Of a stretch of 64,000 nt of DNA, positions 33,193 to 44,196 are shown piece by piece. The stretch is taken from contig QANZ01053547.1 in the NCBI GenBank assembly GCA_003254925.1, forward strand, positions 1,072 through 65,071. Direction: 5' to 3'. The translations under genes and the position numbers were made by a program. The notes under the pieces were generated by a model, which saw only the letters and a program-made list of their open reading frames with translations, was not told where the DNA came from and searched no databases. The stretch comes from Chamaecrista fasciculata. Its lineage: Eukaryota; Streptophyta; Magnoliopsida; Fabales; Fabaceae. The stretch's first letter is position 1. Every line of letters starts with the position of its first letter.

Positions 33193-35430
33193 CTATTTTT
33201 TGGCATAAGTTATCAACATAGGGTTCTGCGGGGTTATCTTGAAGCCTTGTAGTGCCTGCATTGCCACCGTGGATTGCATTTCATCTCCATACTCCACAAA
33301 GGCAATCCCTGGCTTTGTTTCCACCATTCTGACTTCCTTGAAGCCAGGATATTGAAGAAAGAGCATTTGCAGCATCATGGGAGTCGTTTCAGTGGGAAGA
33401 TTTTGAATAAAGAGAATATTATTTGGAGGTGCAGGTGCCTCAGGTGCCATAGATTTTGCACCACCTGGATAAGCTATCTGGTACAGCAGCAAAATCAAAA
33501 TGAGTACAACAGTAATTGTGAAAGTAACAGAAAAGTTAGTAAATCAATTGTGCTTCTGTGCACTTGAATACAAATTTTGTTCAAGAGAGCAAATTTATGC
33601 CTCACTCTCCTCTAACAGAGTTTTCATTCTTTTCCTATAGACAAGTCAAACAATTTGAAAGAAAATTGTTCCAGTTCAAGTTTTTCCTCCAAATTTTTTG
33701 AGGGAAATCCCTATTCATAGCTGTCTAAAGTTAAACTTCACAGGATTTTAGGGCAAGTTAAACAAGCCAAGTTTCAAATACCAATTCCTATGCCACAGAA
33801 AGAATAATAATAAAGCTGGCAGCTGACAATTACCGAGACAAACTGCTATAACAGAGAATTATTAGGTATTTAACATCAGCATCATCAATGACAAAAGAAT
33901 AATATGAAAAAGAAACAAAAATGGTAGAATATACTCACAGGAGGCGTTGCACCATAGGCACCGGCATAAGCAGGATTGACTCCCATTCCAGCTTGATTAA
34001 CATCATGCTGGTCCTTCCGTTTTTTGCCTGCAACAAACCATAACAATGTCATCTGCATCCAATTTCTATTTACTTTTTGATATCATTGTTTAACAAATAC
34101 ATTGTACATCTAATCTCATAAATATTGCATATGTTACACAGAACACAAAATTTACATCGAGGGAACTGCAACCATCCCAAATAGAGTGAAGGGTTATAAT
34201 CTCTCCCCTGCCCAATATATCAGACTGGACTAACCAGAAGGAAGCAAATCAGTATCTACATCTAGAAGAATTTTTCTTTAGTTAAAAATTCAAATTCACA
34301 TGCATTAGCAATCATCAACGGATTTGGAACTGAAAGCCCAGGTCCAATTATCCCAACCTTTGCTTTTAAAATGGCAGACTAACCCATGTCATTCATGGCT
34401 TTGGGTTGCTATTCTGAAAGAGGAGGTGGGCTATACGATAGTGGATATAATTTTAGTTTCCGTTGAGTACTCAGAGCAAACTACACAAAACTTATATACT
34501 TAAAAGAGATATTGAGACTATAGAGATTGGGGAAAGTCTTTTACCTTTGTCATCATGCCTCTTACGTTTTTCGCGGGGAACAAAAGTACCATCAGCTTTA
34601 GATATTACATCTGACTTTGTCTTTGCATATTGTATTCTCTGCAAATTGCAATACCAAATTCAGTTTCTTGCACAAGAAAGGAAATCAACGTGGTATGGAA
34701 TGGCATAAATTAAGTGTGTAAAATGAATAATCACAAATCAAAAGCAGCAAGTAAGGAGACAAAAGCAACAGCATATTCAATAAGAACATATTGACCAACT
34801 TAAAAAATGCGATATTTACAATTGGATCATATGTCACAGAAATTTGAAGTCTAACAATTGATCCATGAAGTTGGAAATAAAGAAAAGAATGAGCATCATG
34901 GACGCTGCACAAGATTGGTAAGGTTTTCAACTTTCTGCCAATGCATTGCTATACGGAATAGGTTTTACGACAAAGACAAGCAATTCCAGGTTTCTCAAAG
35001 TGCAGATTGCGTCTAAAAGTGAGTGAGAAAAGAAAAATCAGCAATAGAAATAGCGAAGGGACATATACCATGGGCTTATCATAAAAAGGGAAACCCTGCA
35101 TTTGCCTAAGCGCATTGGAAGCAGACGAGACATCCTCAAACACAACCCAAGCTTGACCTTTGTGCTTGAGGGTCTTGAACGCAAGCACCTCCAGTATTTT
35201 CCCGAACTGGGAGAAAACAGCATGCAGCGACTTCTTCAACTCTACACTCAATTAAAAACATAAAAAAGAGTAAAATTCAGGACAAAGAGAGAGCGTAATT
35301 GTGCGGAAGGAGAGTTGAAGAAGTAGAAGTAGAAGTAGTAGATACCATCAAGCTTAATCTTCTCGTTAAGATTGTTGATGTAAATGGTCATGTTGGGTTG
35401 GATTTCAAAGGCCGTATTGACTTCAGACAT
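33193..35430 (-). CDS. U1A: U1 snRNP protein A (U1A/U2B'' family)
   Basis: Exons 35430-35346, 35241-35069, 34638-34545, 34027-33939 and 33477-33193 join to 241 residues. There are two RNA-recognition motifs. RRM1 (about residues 15-90) starts [20 protein letters not shown] and has its RNP1 as [13 protein letters not shown]2 (about 165-241) has RNP2 ILFIQNLP and RNP1 [10 protein letters not shown], and ends ITYAKK. The linker is basic, then Gly/Ala/Pro-rich ([19 protein letters not shown]). The protein binds U1 snRNA stem-loop II in the spliceosome. Plant U1A and U2B'' are close paralogues; the linker and RRM1 fit U1A better. Confidence 0.95.
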
Positions 35431-36040
35431 CTTTTATTCCAGTTTTCAGCGATGGAAGCACAAGATACAGTGGCGAAAGAACACCGTAGAAGCCGCGCGC
35501 GTTCAAATCAGTCTCTGAAGATGGACCTTTACGACCGGTGAAAAACCCTACGTTAGGCCAACCACGCCGGTGACCAAAAACATACCCCGCGCACGGTCGT
35601 TCATAAGTTTTGGGCTTCAAAGGCTTTTCACTCCCTATTCTTGGGCTTTTCGTTTTGGGCCATTTTCTAAGTAGGCCTCGTAGTTTGAAAACAATAAACT
35701 AGCCCAATCACTTAAAAAATGCCCCAAATAAACTAATGTTTTTTTTATTACAATCTTACAAATGAGTTATTCTGCAGAAAATATTTAAAAATTAAAAATG
35801 TTAAAAAAGTAATTTTTATTTTGAATAAAATTTTATTTTTTAAAATTTTTCATTAATTAAATTTTATTGTTATTGTTACATTTAACATCAATTGAAACTT
35901 AAAACATGTAATAGTAGTTAAAANTTTTTTATAAAAATATGATTAAAAATGTTTTTGAACATGAAATTAAAAGTTAACAAAAATTTTTCACTACATTTGA
36001 TAATTTGGAAGATTTTTTGTATAACAAATTAAAGTTTAGA
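35431..36040. other. Intergenic region upstream of U1A
   Basis: The first 200 bp are relatively GC-rich and should contain the U1A promoter. The rest is AT-rich with no gene and one unresolved base at 35924. Confidence 0.4.
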
Positions 36041-36045
36041 AGTTA

Positions 36046-36100
36046 TGTATATATATATACTAGAGGTTTTGCGTGCCCGTTATGTATGTAAAATATAAAA
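36046..36100 (+). repeat. Helitron-like end fragment (same family as 50785-50830)
   Basis: A TA run followed by CTAGAGGTTTTGCGTGCCCG and then ATGTATGTAAAATA matches the minus-strand copy near 50830. Plant Helitron starts often show CTAG followed by a GTGCCCG-type motif, so a Helitron-like 5' end is possible. Here the second half of the small hairpin seen in the other copy is missing. Confidence 0.3.
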
Positions 36101-38400
36101 TTATTTAAAAATAATTTGTTAAGAGAGAATATCACAGGGTACCAAAGTGTCACTTTTTAAATCACCATGTACTAAAGTTAAAAATGACCAAACCATAAAG
36201 TACCAAAATGTAATTTATCCTTTTTTTTATGAAGTTTAAAATATTAATGAAAATCAAAAGTAACTTGTTTGGGGTGAGACTTGAGAGAACGTGGGCTATA
36301 GAAGAAAGTGGATGATTTCTTTTTCTTTTTTAATTTTTTAATTCAGTAATTTTGACTAACCATAAAAGGGGTTAAGCCATATAATATAGTATAGATATAG
36401 ATGAGTTTTTCCTTTAATTCTCTAAAGTACTTTAGGGGTGAAGTGAAGAGAAAGATAGAGATAAATAGAAAAAAAAAGTGCAACCCATTTACATTTTCTC
36501 TCTCTTCTATTGCGTCCATCTCTCCCTTCACTCCATCCGACTACTTTAGCCTTTAGGTAATATAAGCTCGTTTTTCTTTATATAGGATATATAAGAGAGT
36601 TTTATCCAATGAATTTGTGTTAGACAAGTAATTGCATTAGAATAACTGCGAGTGGGCACTAATGTTATCACAAATCACAAATATATAGGCGATGTGAATT
36701 TTAACACTATTAATGAGGAGACTTGGCATTGTGTGATAGAAGAGCAGTATTGACTGTTGACCATGGACAGTTGACTCGTTGGAAAACCATTAGAAGTGTG
36801 TCATTGACATAATGTACACCACCATCATGCATGTTTTCCATTTTAAATATTTCTCCATTCATTCTCTACTTTCCTTTATGCCTTATCTTGCTGTCACCAT
36901 CCGAATATCTGACTAAACATTGTTTAAAAAAATAATTCTACATTCTCCTGATGACACTGCAATGCATTAGATAATATATGTGAGTCGCAAAGAGAGACGA
37001 ACGGAACCAACAACAACAAAAAAAGGTTGTGGCTATTGCTAGATCCTTGGAGCCATACTAGTAAATGGAAATCGGAAATCTATATGACCCTTCTCACTCT
37101 TCAACGGTTATATATTTTTAACAATATATATATTATTATATATTTATATATATATGGTCCTGGTAGATCATAAGAATGACTTTTTATTTTTATGTCAACA
37201 ACCTTTATTTTATAATTTAAATTTAAAGTATATCTAACTTGTCAAAAAAAAAAAAAAAGAAATTTGATGCATATCTTTAGTTCCTTATTCAAATATCTGA
37301 CCTCTGTCTTATCTTGTTAGGTTTGAGGAAATTATTGTTAAAGCTGTTAATTCCATAGGACATGATGGAGACTTGGTGAAGTTGCTATACACTGATCCAA
37401 ACTGATATAAACTAAATAGGCGTTTTAATTTACTCAAAAGTCACTTATGCCACAAGTCCATAATTAGGAAGGTAGATGAATTTATTCCTTATATTTAATT
37501 AGCCTCAAATTAAAGTAATTAAACAATATTTACTCGGATTTAGATGTTTTTATTGAAAAAAAGAATGACAATATATCTTGAGAAAGTAACTAGGGACATA
37601 TATGATGTTGTATTTGTTTAAAAATAAATGAAATTTTTATTTAATATTGCAACAAAAAAAAAAAAGAATCTTGTCACTGTTAAGAAAAATTGTAATCTAA
37701 TTTTGAACGTTGGCATATTAGACGTATACTTAACCCACCTAATATTAAATTATTAATCTTTATTATTTGACAAAGTAAGTTTTGAAGTATGACATATTAA
37801 ATAATTAACAATTGAGTTGTCATTATTTTTTTAATATTGAAGTTTGAATTTAGATATATTTTTATTAGGATAAACACCAATTATTTAGGTCAATTACTGT
37901 TAGGAAAAATTTTATTATTATTATTATAATTATATTGAAGCATTTTCGTTGGAGACTTGAAGCAATATGCACGTCAGGGGAATAAGTCTATGATGTAAAG
38001 TTTAATTCTTGACATAGGATGCAATAGGTCATGAGCCAATAAAATAATGACACGTGGAATAGTTACTTGTATGTAAGTAGTGGTGTGACTCCCATACACA
38101 ATTGTGATTGGTTAAAAAATTTATTATTTTTTTATTATTTTTCAGCATTTAATTATATTAATGACTATAAATTCTATAATTATGTCCCATCAGCATTTAT
38201 GCTTTAGTTTTATTTACTTTGACTCTTTCATCCATGTAACGGTTGTAGTGGATAGGATTGAGTGATTATTTTAATTTATGTTTTATGTTTATTTGCTTTG
38301 TAAGTTTCATGAAGGGAACTATCTATGAATGAAATTTCAAATTTTCATGAGTTCCTTCCTCCCTTTTATCCTCTTCTCATAAAAATCCTAAAAATTACAT
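36101..38400. other. AT-rich intergenic DNA without recognised genes
   Basis: A short TIR-like passage around 36130-36225 (ACCAAAGTGTCACTTTTTAA, later AAGTACCAAAATGTAA) resembles the other non-autonomous elements of the window. Several TA/A-rich low-complexity runs occur (for example 37110-37155). No gene is seen. Confidence 0.35.
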
Positions 38401-38880
38401 CATTTGATTGCTATCCAAACAAAAATTACATCGATTTTTTCTTTGGTTGGCTTGTTAAAAAAATTACATCATTTTGATTCTCAAATTATGTGATCAATTT
38501 CATTTGATCCTTAAATTATGTTTTTGTTACATTTTGATACTCAAACTTTTATATTTATTCTAGTTTGAATATAAAATATAATTTCGACTAGTTTTTGTTA
38601 TTATTATAACCAGACAATTGAGATGGATTACTATAATAAATGAATTTAAAAAGAGAAAAATATAAATCTTTTTTCTTAGTAATAATTTTAAAATAAATTT
38701 GTGATTAAATTTTTTTTCAAACAGTGATAATTTTCCCTTCTTTTCACAATTTAGAGACAAAAAAGGAAGTGTAAAAGTTTGAGGACAAAATAGAACAAAA
38801 AAATTAATCTAGTGACCAAAATAAAATTGATCTCATATTTTGAAAATTAAAATAACTATTTGCCTTACTAATTATTGATC
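38400..38880. repeat. Diverged TIR element (MULE-like)
   Basis: Left blocks of the type TTTTGATTCTCAAATTATG and TTTGATCCTTAAATTATG are mirrored on the right by GTTTGAGGACAAAATAG and AGTGACCAAAATAAAATTG. Boundaries and a target duplication could not be fixed. There is no coding capacity. Confidence 0.45.
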
Positions 38881-39593
38881 AAATTAAGTAAATATATATA
38901 CACGTTTTATCATCTTTTTATTATATTTAACTGGGGCTTTCAGTTGAATTAAAATTTGAGTTTTTCAAAATACTTCAAATTAAATGAAGCCGATACAAAC
39001 CAAAAAAAAAACCTCAAACATTTGATAATATAATTAAATTTTATACTAAGCGAACCTAATATTGTTTAAACAATTTGACATTTGTAACATAACATTTGTT
39101 TTTCTTTTTTGGCTAAATGATCCAAAATCCTATCATTTATTAACACATCTATTTATAGCTTTTAAAAGTAGGCCAAAGTCCTATTTTAGTCCCTCAGTTA
39201 TTTTTCGTTCCATATTGATCCCCCAGTTATGTAAAATTTGACAAAGTTGGTCCCTCTGACAGTTTCCATCTATTTTCCCGTTAAAAAAAAGATAAAATTG
39301 ATTATCAGCTCCTAAAAGTTTAAATTTTATGCATTAAGGACATTTTTCTCTATAATAAAACTAAAATGTAAGAAAGAAGAAATACGAGTTTTAGTTTATT
39401 TTATTAAAAAAAAAAAAAAACACAACCTCCTCTCTCTCTATCTCTCCCCCCCTTCGAGCCCTTCTCGCCGCCGGGTTTCTCCGATGATCTGAGGGAAGGC
39501 CGGACTGAGGCGTAATAAGATTAAAACCCAAACAGATTTGAGTTTCAGATGCAAATTAATTACTAACAATGTGAAAATTAAAACAGGAGGTAC

Positions 39594-40031
39594 CTCCATT
39601 TTCCATGAGAATCGATAATAGACGGCCATAACAGCCATAGACATAATCCCGAAGCTAGACATGACAGCAGCAACGAGATAAGTGAACCTCTCGGATTTCT
39701 TCCTGGCCAATTTCTCTGCCATGCGAGCTGATAAAATTTCGTAATCGATGGAATTATTAGTGGAGGAGGGTTTCTCTGCGTCTTCGTCGGCGGTTTTGGC
39801 TTCGATCTGGAAATCCTTTTCCGGATCCTCCATGAGCACGCAGACGGTGAAGCTCGTCGTCATTCTCGGCGTTCGACGGCGGAGGAGTGTGCCATGATAA
39901 CGACGACGGCGGGAAGATCTTAACGGCGTAAAGAGCAACGACGTCGTCGGCGCCGCCTTGGGAAGAGGGTTGGAGGTGTGGAAGAGACGGAGGGGTTTCA
40001 AGTTTATGGCGGCGAAAAGTCCTGCCGCCAT
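39594..40031 (-). pseudogene. Captured exon 1 of a beta-carotene hydroxylase (BCH/CHYB) gene
   Basis: The reading frame from 40031 to 39594 encodes 146 residues matching the N terminus of plant non-heme beta-carotene hydroxylases: start MAAGLFAAINLKPLRLF, a Ser/Arg-rich plastid transit region, then ARMAEKLARKKSERFTYLVA and the first membrane segment SFGIMSMAVMAVYYRFSWKM. It ends at a plausible original donor (ATGGAG followed by GTACCT). All histidine motifs of the di-iron catalytic domain lie in later exons and are absent, so no hydroxylase activity is possible. Without splicing, the frame runs on for 51 codons to a stop at 39438, giving a potential 197-residue chimeric protein. The frame has no stop or frameshift, suggesting recent capture or constraint. 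Confidence 0.9.
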
Positions 40032-40120
40032 GGATGATAGCTCGAAGATTTGTGAAGGGTTGAGTTTTTGTTTTTTTTTTGTGTAAAATAAACTAAAACC
40101 CCCATGTATTTCTTCTTTCT

Positions 40121-40254
40121 TACATTTTGGTTCTATTATTGAGAAAAAGATCTTTAATGCATAAAATTTAAACTTTTAGGAGTTAANTACATTTTGGTTT
40201 TATTATTGAGAAAAAGGTCTTTAATGCATAAAATTTAAACTTTTAGGAGTTAAA
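40121..40254. repeat. 67-bp tandem duplication in the right arm of the Pack-MULE
   Basis: Two adjacent copies (40121-40187 and 40188-40254), each starting TACATTTTGGTT, differ at very few sites; the single N at 40187 falls exactly at their junction. The left arm has only one copy. Either a real duplication after insertion or an assembly join. Confidence 0.8.
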
Positions 40255-40426
40255 AATCAATTTTATCTTATTTTTAACGAAAAATGGATAAAAACTGGTA
40301 GAGGGACCAACTTGGTCAAATTTTACATAACTGAAAGACCAATATGGAACGAAAAATAATTGGGGGACAAATTTGGAACACTGAGCATAACTGGAGGACC
40401 AAAATAGAATTTTGGCCTTAAAAGTA

Positions 40427-40838
40427 TGTCGCTTTCTTTGGTTAAAAAAATATTTTATTTTAATTTTCTATACGTTTGAGATTCTTGTGGATTAACTTTC
40501 TATATAAGTTTAGACTGATCATATAAGTGTGGCAACAAAATCGAGTTGTACTAAATAAAATCCACTAATAAAATATTCTATATCAAAGAGGTAAAAACTA
40601 AATTATAAGGATGAATCTAAGTAAAAAGTAGTTACTTCATTATTCGGTTTCGTGTGTGTATTAATTTGCAGTATCACGCGTGAAGGTGCAGCACAACAGC
40701 AGAGAATACGGTATATATATATATATTTGTCAAATTTGGTAGGAAAATGCGATTCCCATGTGGGGATTAAATGGGATTCCCTGAATGGGAAGTGCAGATG
40801 AATTTAGAATAATGTATATGGAACACGAGTTAAAACTT
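40427..40838. other. Intergenic spacer between two transposons
   Basis: AT-rich sequence with a short TA run near 40711-40726. No gene or repeat is recognised. Confidence 0.35.
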
Positions 40839-40841
40839 TTA

Positions 40842-41262
40842 GGCTATGTTTGAGAGTTTTAGTGAGGATGGAGAGGGGATGATATTAATGGACACTAATA
40901 GAGTGGAGAGGAGAGGATATTAATGGACTGAGTAGATATGTTGTTTGAAAGTTTTTAATGAGGAAAGAAATGGACACTTGTTAATCTTGTTTGGATGTTA
41001 TTAGTAATGGAATGAAATGGAGTGGACACATGTTATTTTTGTGTAGTATAAGGATATAATTGTCATTAAAAAATTATAAAACTGTCAATTCCTTTCTTGG
41101 CACCCCAATTTGGGGTGCCAGCAAAAATTGAATTTTTGGGTGCCAAGTGTCCCTCCTTATCCACTTCATTCTCCCCTAAAAAAACTTCCAAACATAATTT
41201 TTTACCTTTTGTTCTTTCCTTTCCTCTCCATTTCCCCATTCACACCCCATCCAAACATACCC
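40842..41262. mobile_element. PIF/Harbinger (Tourist)-like MITE, 421 bp
   Basis: The left end GGCTATGTTTGAGAG and the inverted right end GGGTATGTTTGGATG form short imperfect terminal repeats. The element is flanked by TTA on both sides (40839-40841 and 41263-41265), the 3-bp duplication characteristic of Harbinger elements. No coding capacity. A 21-bp odd palindrome (10-bp arms GGCACCCCAA / TTGGGGTGCC) lies at 41099-41119. Confidence 0.7.
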
Positions 41263-41800
41263 TTAAATAAAAAGCATGATTAGTAAATACGTAGTAAGGA
41301 AATGAAGAAGAAAAATTGGAGAAGCGTCTAGATGAATAACATTACAAAACCCACAAAAAGAAGGCATGGATCTAGAAAAGTCTGAAAAGCCAATCCCCAA
41401 AACCCGTCGCATTCACAACGCGTAAATACAATGCCTTTGCCAATTTGCCATTTCAAGATGCCTGTCCATGCGCGCAAGTTGGCAAAGCCTACACGATTAG
41501 GTCAAATCAATCAGAACAAGTTACATAAAATTCGAAAACGCATTAGTTTTTAAATTCAGCTCACTGGCCATATCAATTTCAAGTTTCCACCACCATTGAC
41601 TAAGCATAAGGTTGACCAGGTCACACACTCACACTCACACCCTCTCGTATTTACGTGCATGACGCCGCCGCCACCTCCACATCTGTCTTTTCCACTTAAA
41701 ATTTGAAATATCATATAATGATATACTCTCTCCTGTTCACACTATTTGTCATAATTATTACATTCAAATTTTTAATAAATTAAAATTTAAAGTTAAAGAT
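41263..41800. other. Intergenic DNA, no gene recognised
   Basis: Unique-looking sequence with a short CACACTCACACTCACAC run near 41622. I see no gene or element. Confidence 0.35.
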
Positions 41801-41805
41801 TCATT

Positions 41806-42672
41806 TTGGTCCTAAATGTATGTCATAATATTTATTTTAGTCTATAGTATGTTTCAAAATGTTCAAATTGATCTCAAATATTGCAAAACATTTCATTTTG
41901 GTCAAAACTATTGAATATGTCTCATTTCAAGTTCAAATAAGACAAATCTAGAGTCCATTTGGATAGGTTTTTTTGATCTAAAAAGCATTTTTTTAATTAA
42001 AAAAAACTTTTTATAAACATAAAATCTTGTTTGGATAAATTTCTAAGAAAAATAAAAGTTAAAAAAAAAGTTAAAATATAATTTTTTTAAGAAGTTCAAT
42101 TTTGTAGCTTCCACTTAAAGAACTTGCAAAAACTATTCTTTATTTAGTTTATTTTATTAATTAAAAGTACTTTTATCATTTTATATCCAAACAACTTTGA
42201 TAATTAAAAATACTAGTGCTTCATTCAAAATATCTTTTAAAAAAAGTTTGATAAATAAAGTTATTTTTTCACAAACTTATCCAAACGGGCTCCTAGAGCT
42301 ACTTATGGTTCTTAAAGAGTACATTTTCTATCAAGTTGGGATCGTTAACAATTGAGGTCAAATCGGTCTTAAAAGTAGATTGTTTGTGTCATGATCAAAC
42401 AAGTAAAGTTGATCATATCTCTCTCGTTTGAAATTCGAATGCAGTGAATTTAGAGCTACGAGTCCCTCTTAACAAGTCCTTTGAACTTAAAATGAGAGAT
42501 AAGAAAAATATGACCAAATTCAATAATGTGGGACCAAAATGAAACATTTTACAAACATTTAGGACCAAAATGAAATATTTTCTCAATATTTAGGATCAAT
42601 TTGAACATTTTGAAATATAATAGATCAAAATGAACATTAAAAAATACATTTAGGACCAAAATGACCCTTTTA
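41806..42672. mobile_element. TIR element (MULE-like) with long arms, interrupted by a nested MITE
   Basis: Left arm blocks CATTTTGGTCCTAAATGTAT, TTTTAGTCTATAGTATG and ATGTTCAAATTGATC are mirrored in order on the right (ACATTTAGGACCAAAATG, TAATAGATCAAAATG, GATCAATTTGAACAT). Arms are roughly 130-150 bp. No clear target duplication was found and ends are approximate. The interior contains the separate insertion at 41951-42292. Confidence 0.65.
41951..42292. mobile_element. Nested Harbinger-like MITE, 342 bp
   Basis: The ends GAGTCCATTTGGATA and (inverted) GAGCCCGTTTGGATA match at 13 of 15 positions, and CTA flanks both sides (41948-41950 and 42293-42295). It lies inside the older TIR element at 41806-42672, so it inserted later. 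The interior is AT-rich and non-coding. Confidence 0.65.
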
Positions 42673-43203
42673 CCTAAAGCATCAATTGAGTGAGTAAATA
42701 GGGTCACGTTTTGGTAAAGAAAAGTAGTGAAGGAAAAGGAAAAAAAATACGTGATTAACGTCGTTGTTTATACTTTGATTGCCGTCCCTTAACGGCTCTA
42801 TGAAGAAACGAACAAGTGTCAGAAACCGATAGGTCCCGTGTGTGCTTTTATTTTGACGGGGCTCGCATCCCACCTTAAATTAAGCCTAACGAACCGATTT
42901 TCGTTTCCTATTTTTCCTCTCTTTCCATGTTCGTTCGTTTCCACCCCACGCTTTCCAAAATTAATTTATTTATTTCCTTTTTTTTAAAAAAAAATTTTGG
43001 GGGCCTAATAATGACCCCGGACTTTTCTCTAGGCTGGCTTATAAATAAGCCCATAGTATTACGTTGAGCTTCAAGGAAAGCGTGCGTGGTATAGAGGTTC
43101 TTCTGTGGAGAGCTTGTTTTCTGTGTTGGTTCAAGCAAAACAAGCTTTCCGCAGTCTCATACCCATTATTCTTAACAAACAAACCTCCGATTCAGTTTCA
43201 AAA
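42673..43203. other. Promoter and leader region of SAG21/LEA5
   Basis: It lies between the end of the upstream transposon and the LEA5 start codon. A TACGTG core (near 42748) could be an ABA-response-type site, fitting a stress-induced LEA gene, but a single core is weak evidence. A TATA box is at 43040. Confidence 0.45.
43040..43047 (+). promoter_or_regulatory. TATA box of SAG21/LEA5
   Basis: TATAAATA sits 164 bp upstream of the LEA5 start codon. Transcription is expected to start near 43070. Confidence 0.7.
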
Positions 43204-43578
43204 ATGGCTCGCTCTTTCTCCAACATCAACCTTGTCTCTTCTCTCCTCGTCAACGCTCTCTCTAGGTACGTATTCTTATATACATATTCAATTCTTCAAT
43301 TTCCATTCTGTTTTTTTAGGTTAACTAATTAGGCGTTTTAATTGTTTTGAATTAGGCGTGGTTACGCGACAACATCACGAGGTGTTGCAGCCGCCGCAAC
43401 AAGAGGCGGAGCCGCCTCGTCGGCGAGCGGCAAAGTGGCGAAGAAATCAACGGAAGAGCGAGCAAACGCCGTTAAGGAGTCGTGGGTCCCAGATCCCGTC
43501 ACCGGTTACTACAGACCCGAAAACATCAAGGAAATTGACGTCGCAGAGCTTCGTGCTACACTTCTCAACAAGAAATGA
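43204..43578 (+). CDS. SAG21: SAG21/LEA5-type late embryogenesis abundant protein
   Basis: Exons 43204-43265 and 43356-43578 encode 94 residues, the usual size of the LEA_3 (Lea5/SAG21) family. The start MARSFSNINLVSSLLVNALS followed by RRGYA is the typical mitochondrial-type presequence. The family signature WVPDPVTGYYRPEN and the ending AELRATLLNKK are both present. The single intron splits an Arg codon, as in relatives. SAG21/LEA5 proteins are induced by drought, oxidative stress, ABA, ethylene and senescence and protect cells from reactive oxygen. The middle is rich in Ala, Gly and Lys and probably disordered. Confidence 0.95.
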
Positions 43579-44190
43579 ATTTCTTGATTAACAAATAATT
43601 AATGTCGTCGATTCATGATGAGACTCTAAAAAGGTCGAAACGACGTCGGATTCGAAGGGCTCTCGCCTTTTGGTGTTTATATATGTTGGCTATGTATGCA
43701 AAACCTTCATCAGGGATCTAGATCTGGAAAATTAAGTTTTACGTATGAAAGGTTTGGTGAATTCCTTCTTCTTCTCTGTTTTCATACAGAGTAACAGAGA
43801 AAGAAAGAGGAGGCTCGACCAGGCTTTCCTATTGCTAATTCTTTTGTCCGTTTCTCTTTCCTTATATGTAATGTAACTTTCATTTTTGAAATAAATAGGC
43901 TATTATATATTATGCGACAAACGACCAATTATTTGATGCCAGTTTGTGGTTGTTATTAATGTTTTGCGCGAAATCGAGAAATAATGTGAGCTTGTTTTTA
44001 TAATTGTGTGGTGATTGTGTCGAAGCCCGTGACTCTTTAATTTCACGAACGAGAAAACGAATAGAAGAGGGCATTGGGACCATCCATGAGAAGATACCAC
44101 TTGACCCCCGCTGATATCTCTGGCTCCGACTTTTTTTTTCTTGTTTTCATGGTTGGATATTTTCGAGATATTTTGAGGCAGAAAATGGAA
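43579..44190. other. 3' region of SAG21/LEA5 and intergenic DNA
   Basis: The first 300 bp include the probable 3' untranslated region (AATAAATAG near 43888). No other gene is seen. Confidence 0.4.
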
Positions 44191-44196
44191 TGTTCA

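Larger units (their letters stand above)
39171..40417. mobile_element. Pack-MULE: Mutator-like element carrying a beta-carotene hydroxylase exon
   Basis: The 1247-bp element is flanked by an exact 9-bp target duplication TTAAAAGTA (39162-39170 and 40418-40426), the size typical of Mutator-like elements. Its ends are inverted repeats beginning GGCCAAA, about 235 bp on the left (to about 39405) and about 335 bp on the right (from about 40082). The right arm is longer mainly because of a 67-bp tandem duplication. Both arms contain iterated GGTCCC-type blocks (AGTCCCTCAGTTATTTTTCG, GATCCCCCAGTTATGTAAAA). There is no transposase. Between the arms lies GC-rich sequence: exon 1 of a beta-carotene hydroxylase gene with its first intron start, read from the right arm inwards. 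A cellular gene fragment between long TIRs with a 9-bp duplication defines a Pack-MULE. Confidence 0.9.

Noticed and set aside
43064-43332. Overlapping plus-strand frames starting at 43064 and 43105
   Set aside because: They run through the leader, exon 1 and intron of SAG21/LEA5; the family match fixes the start at 43204.
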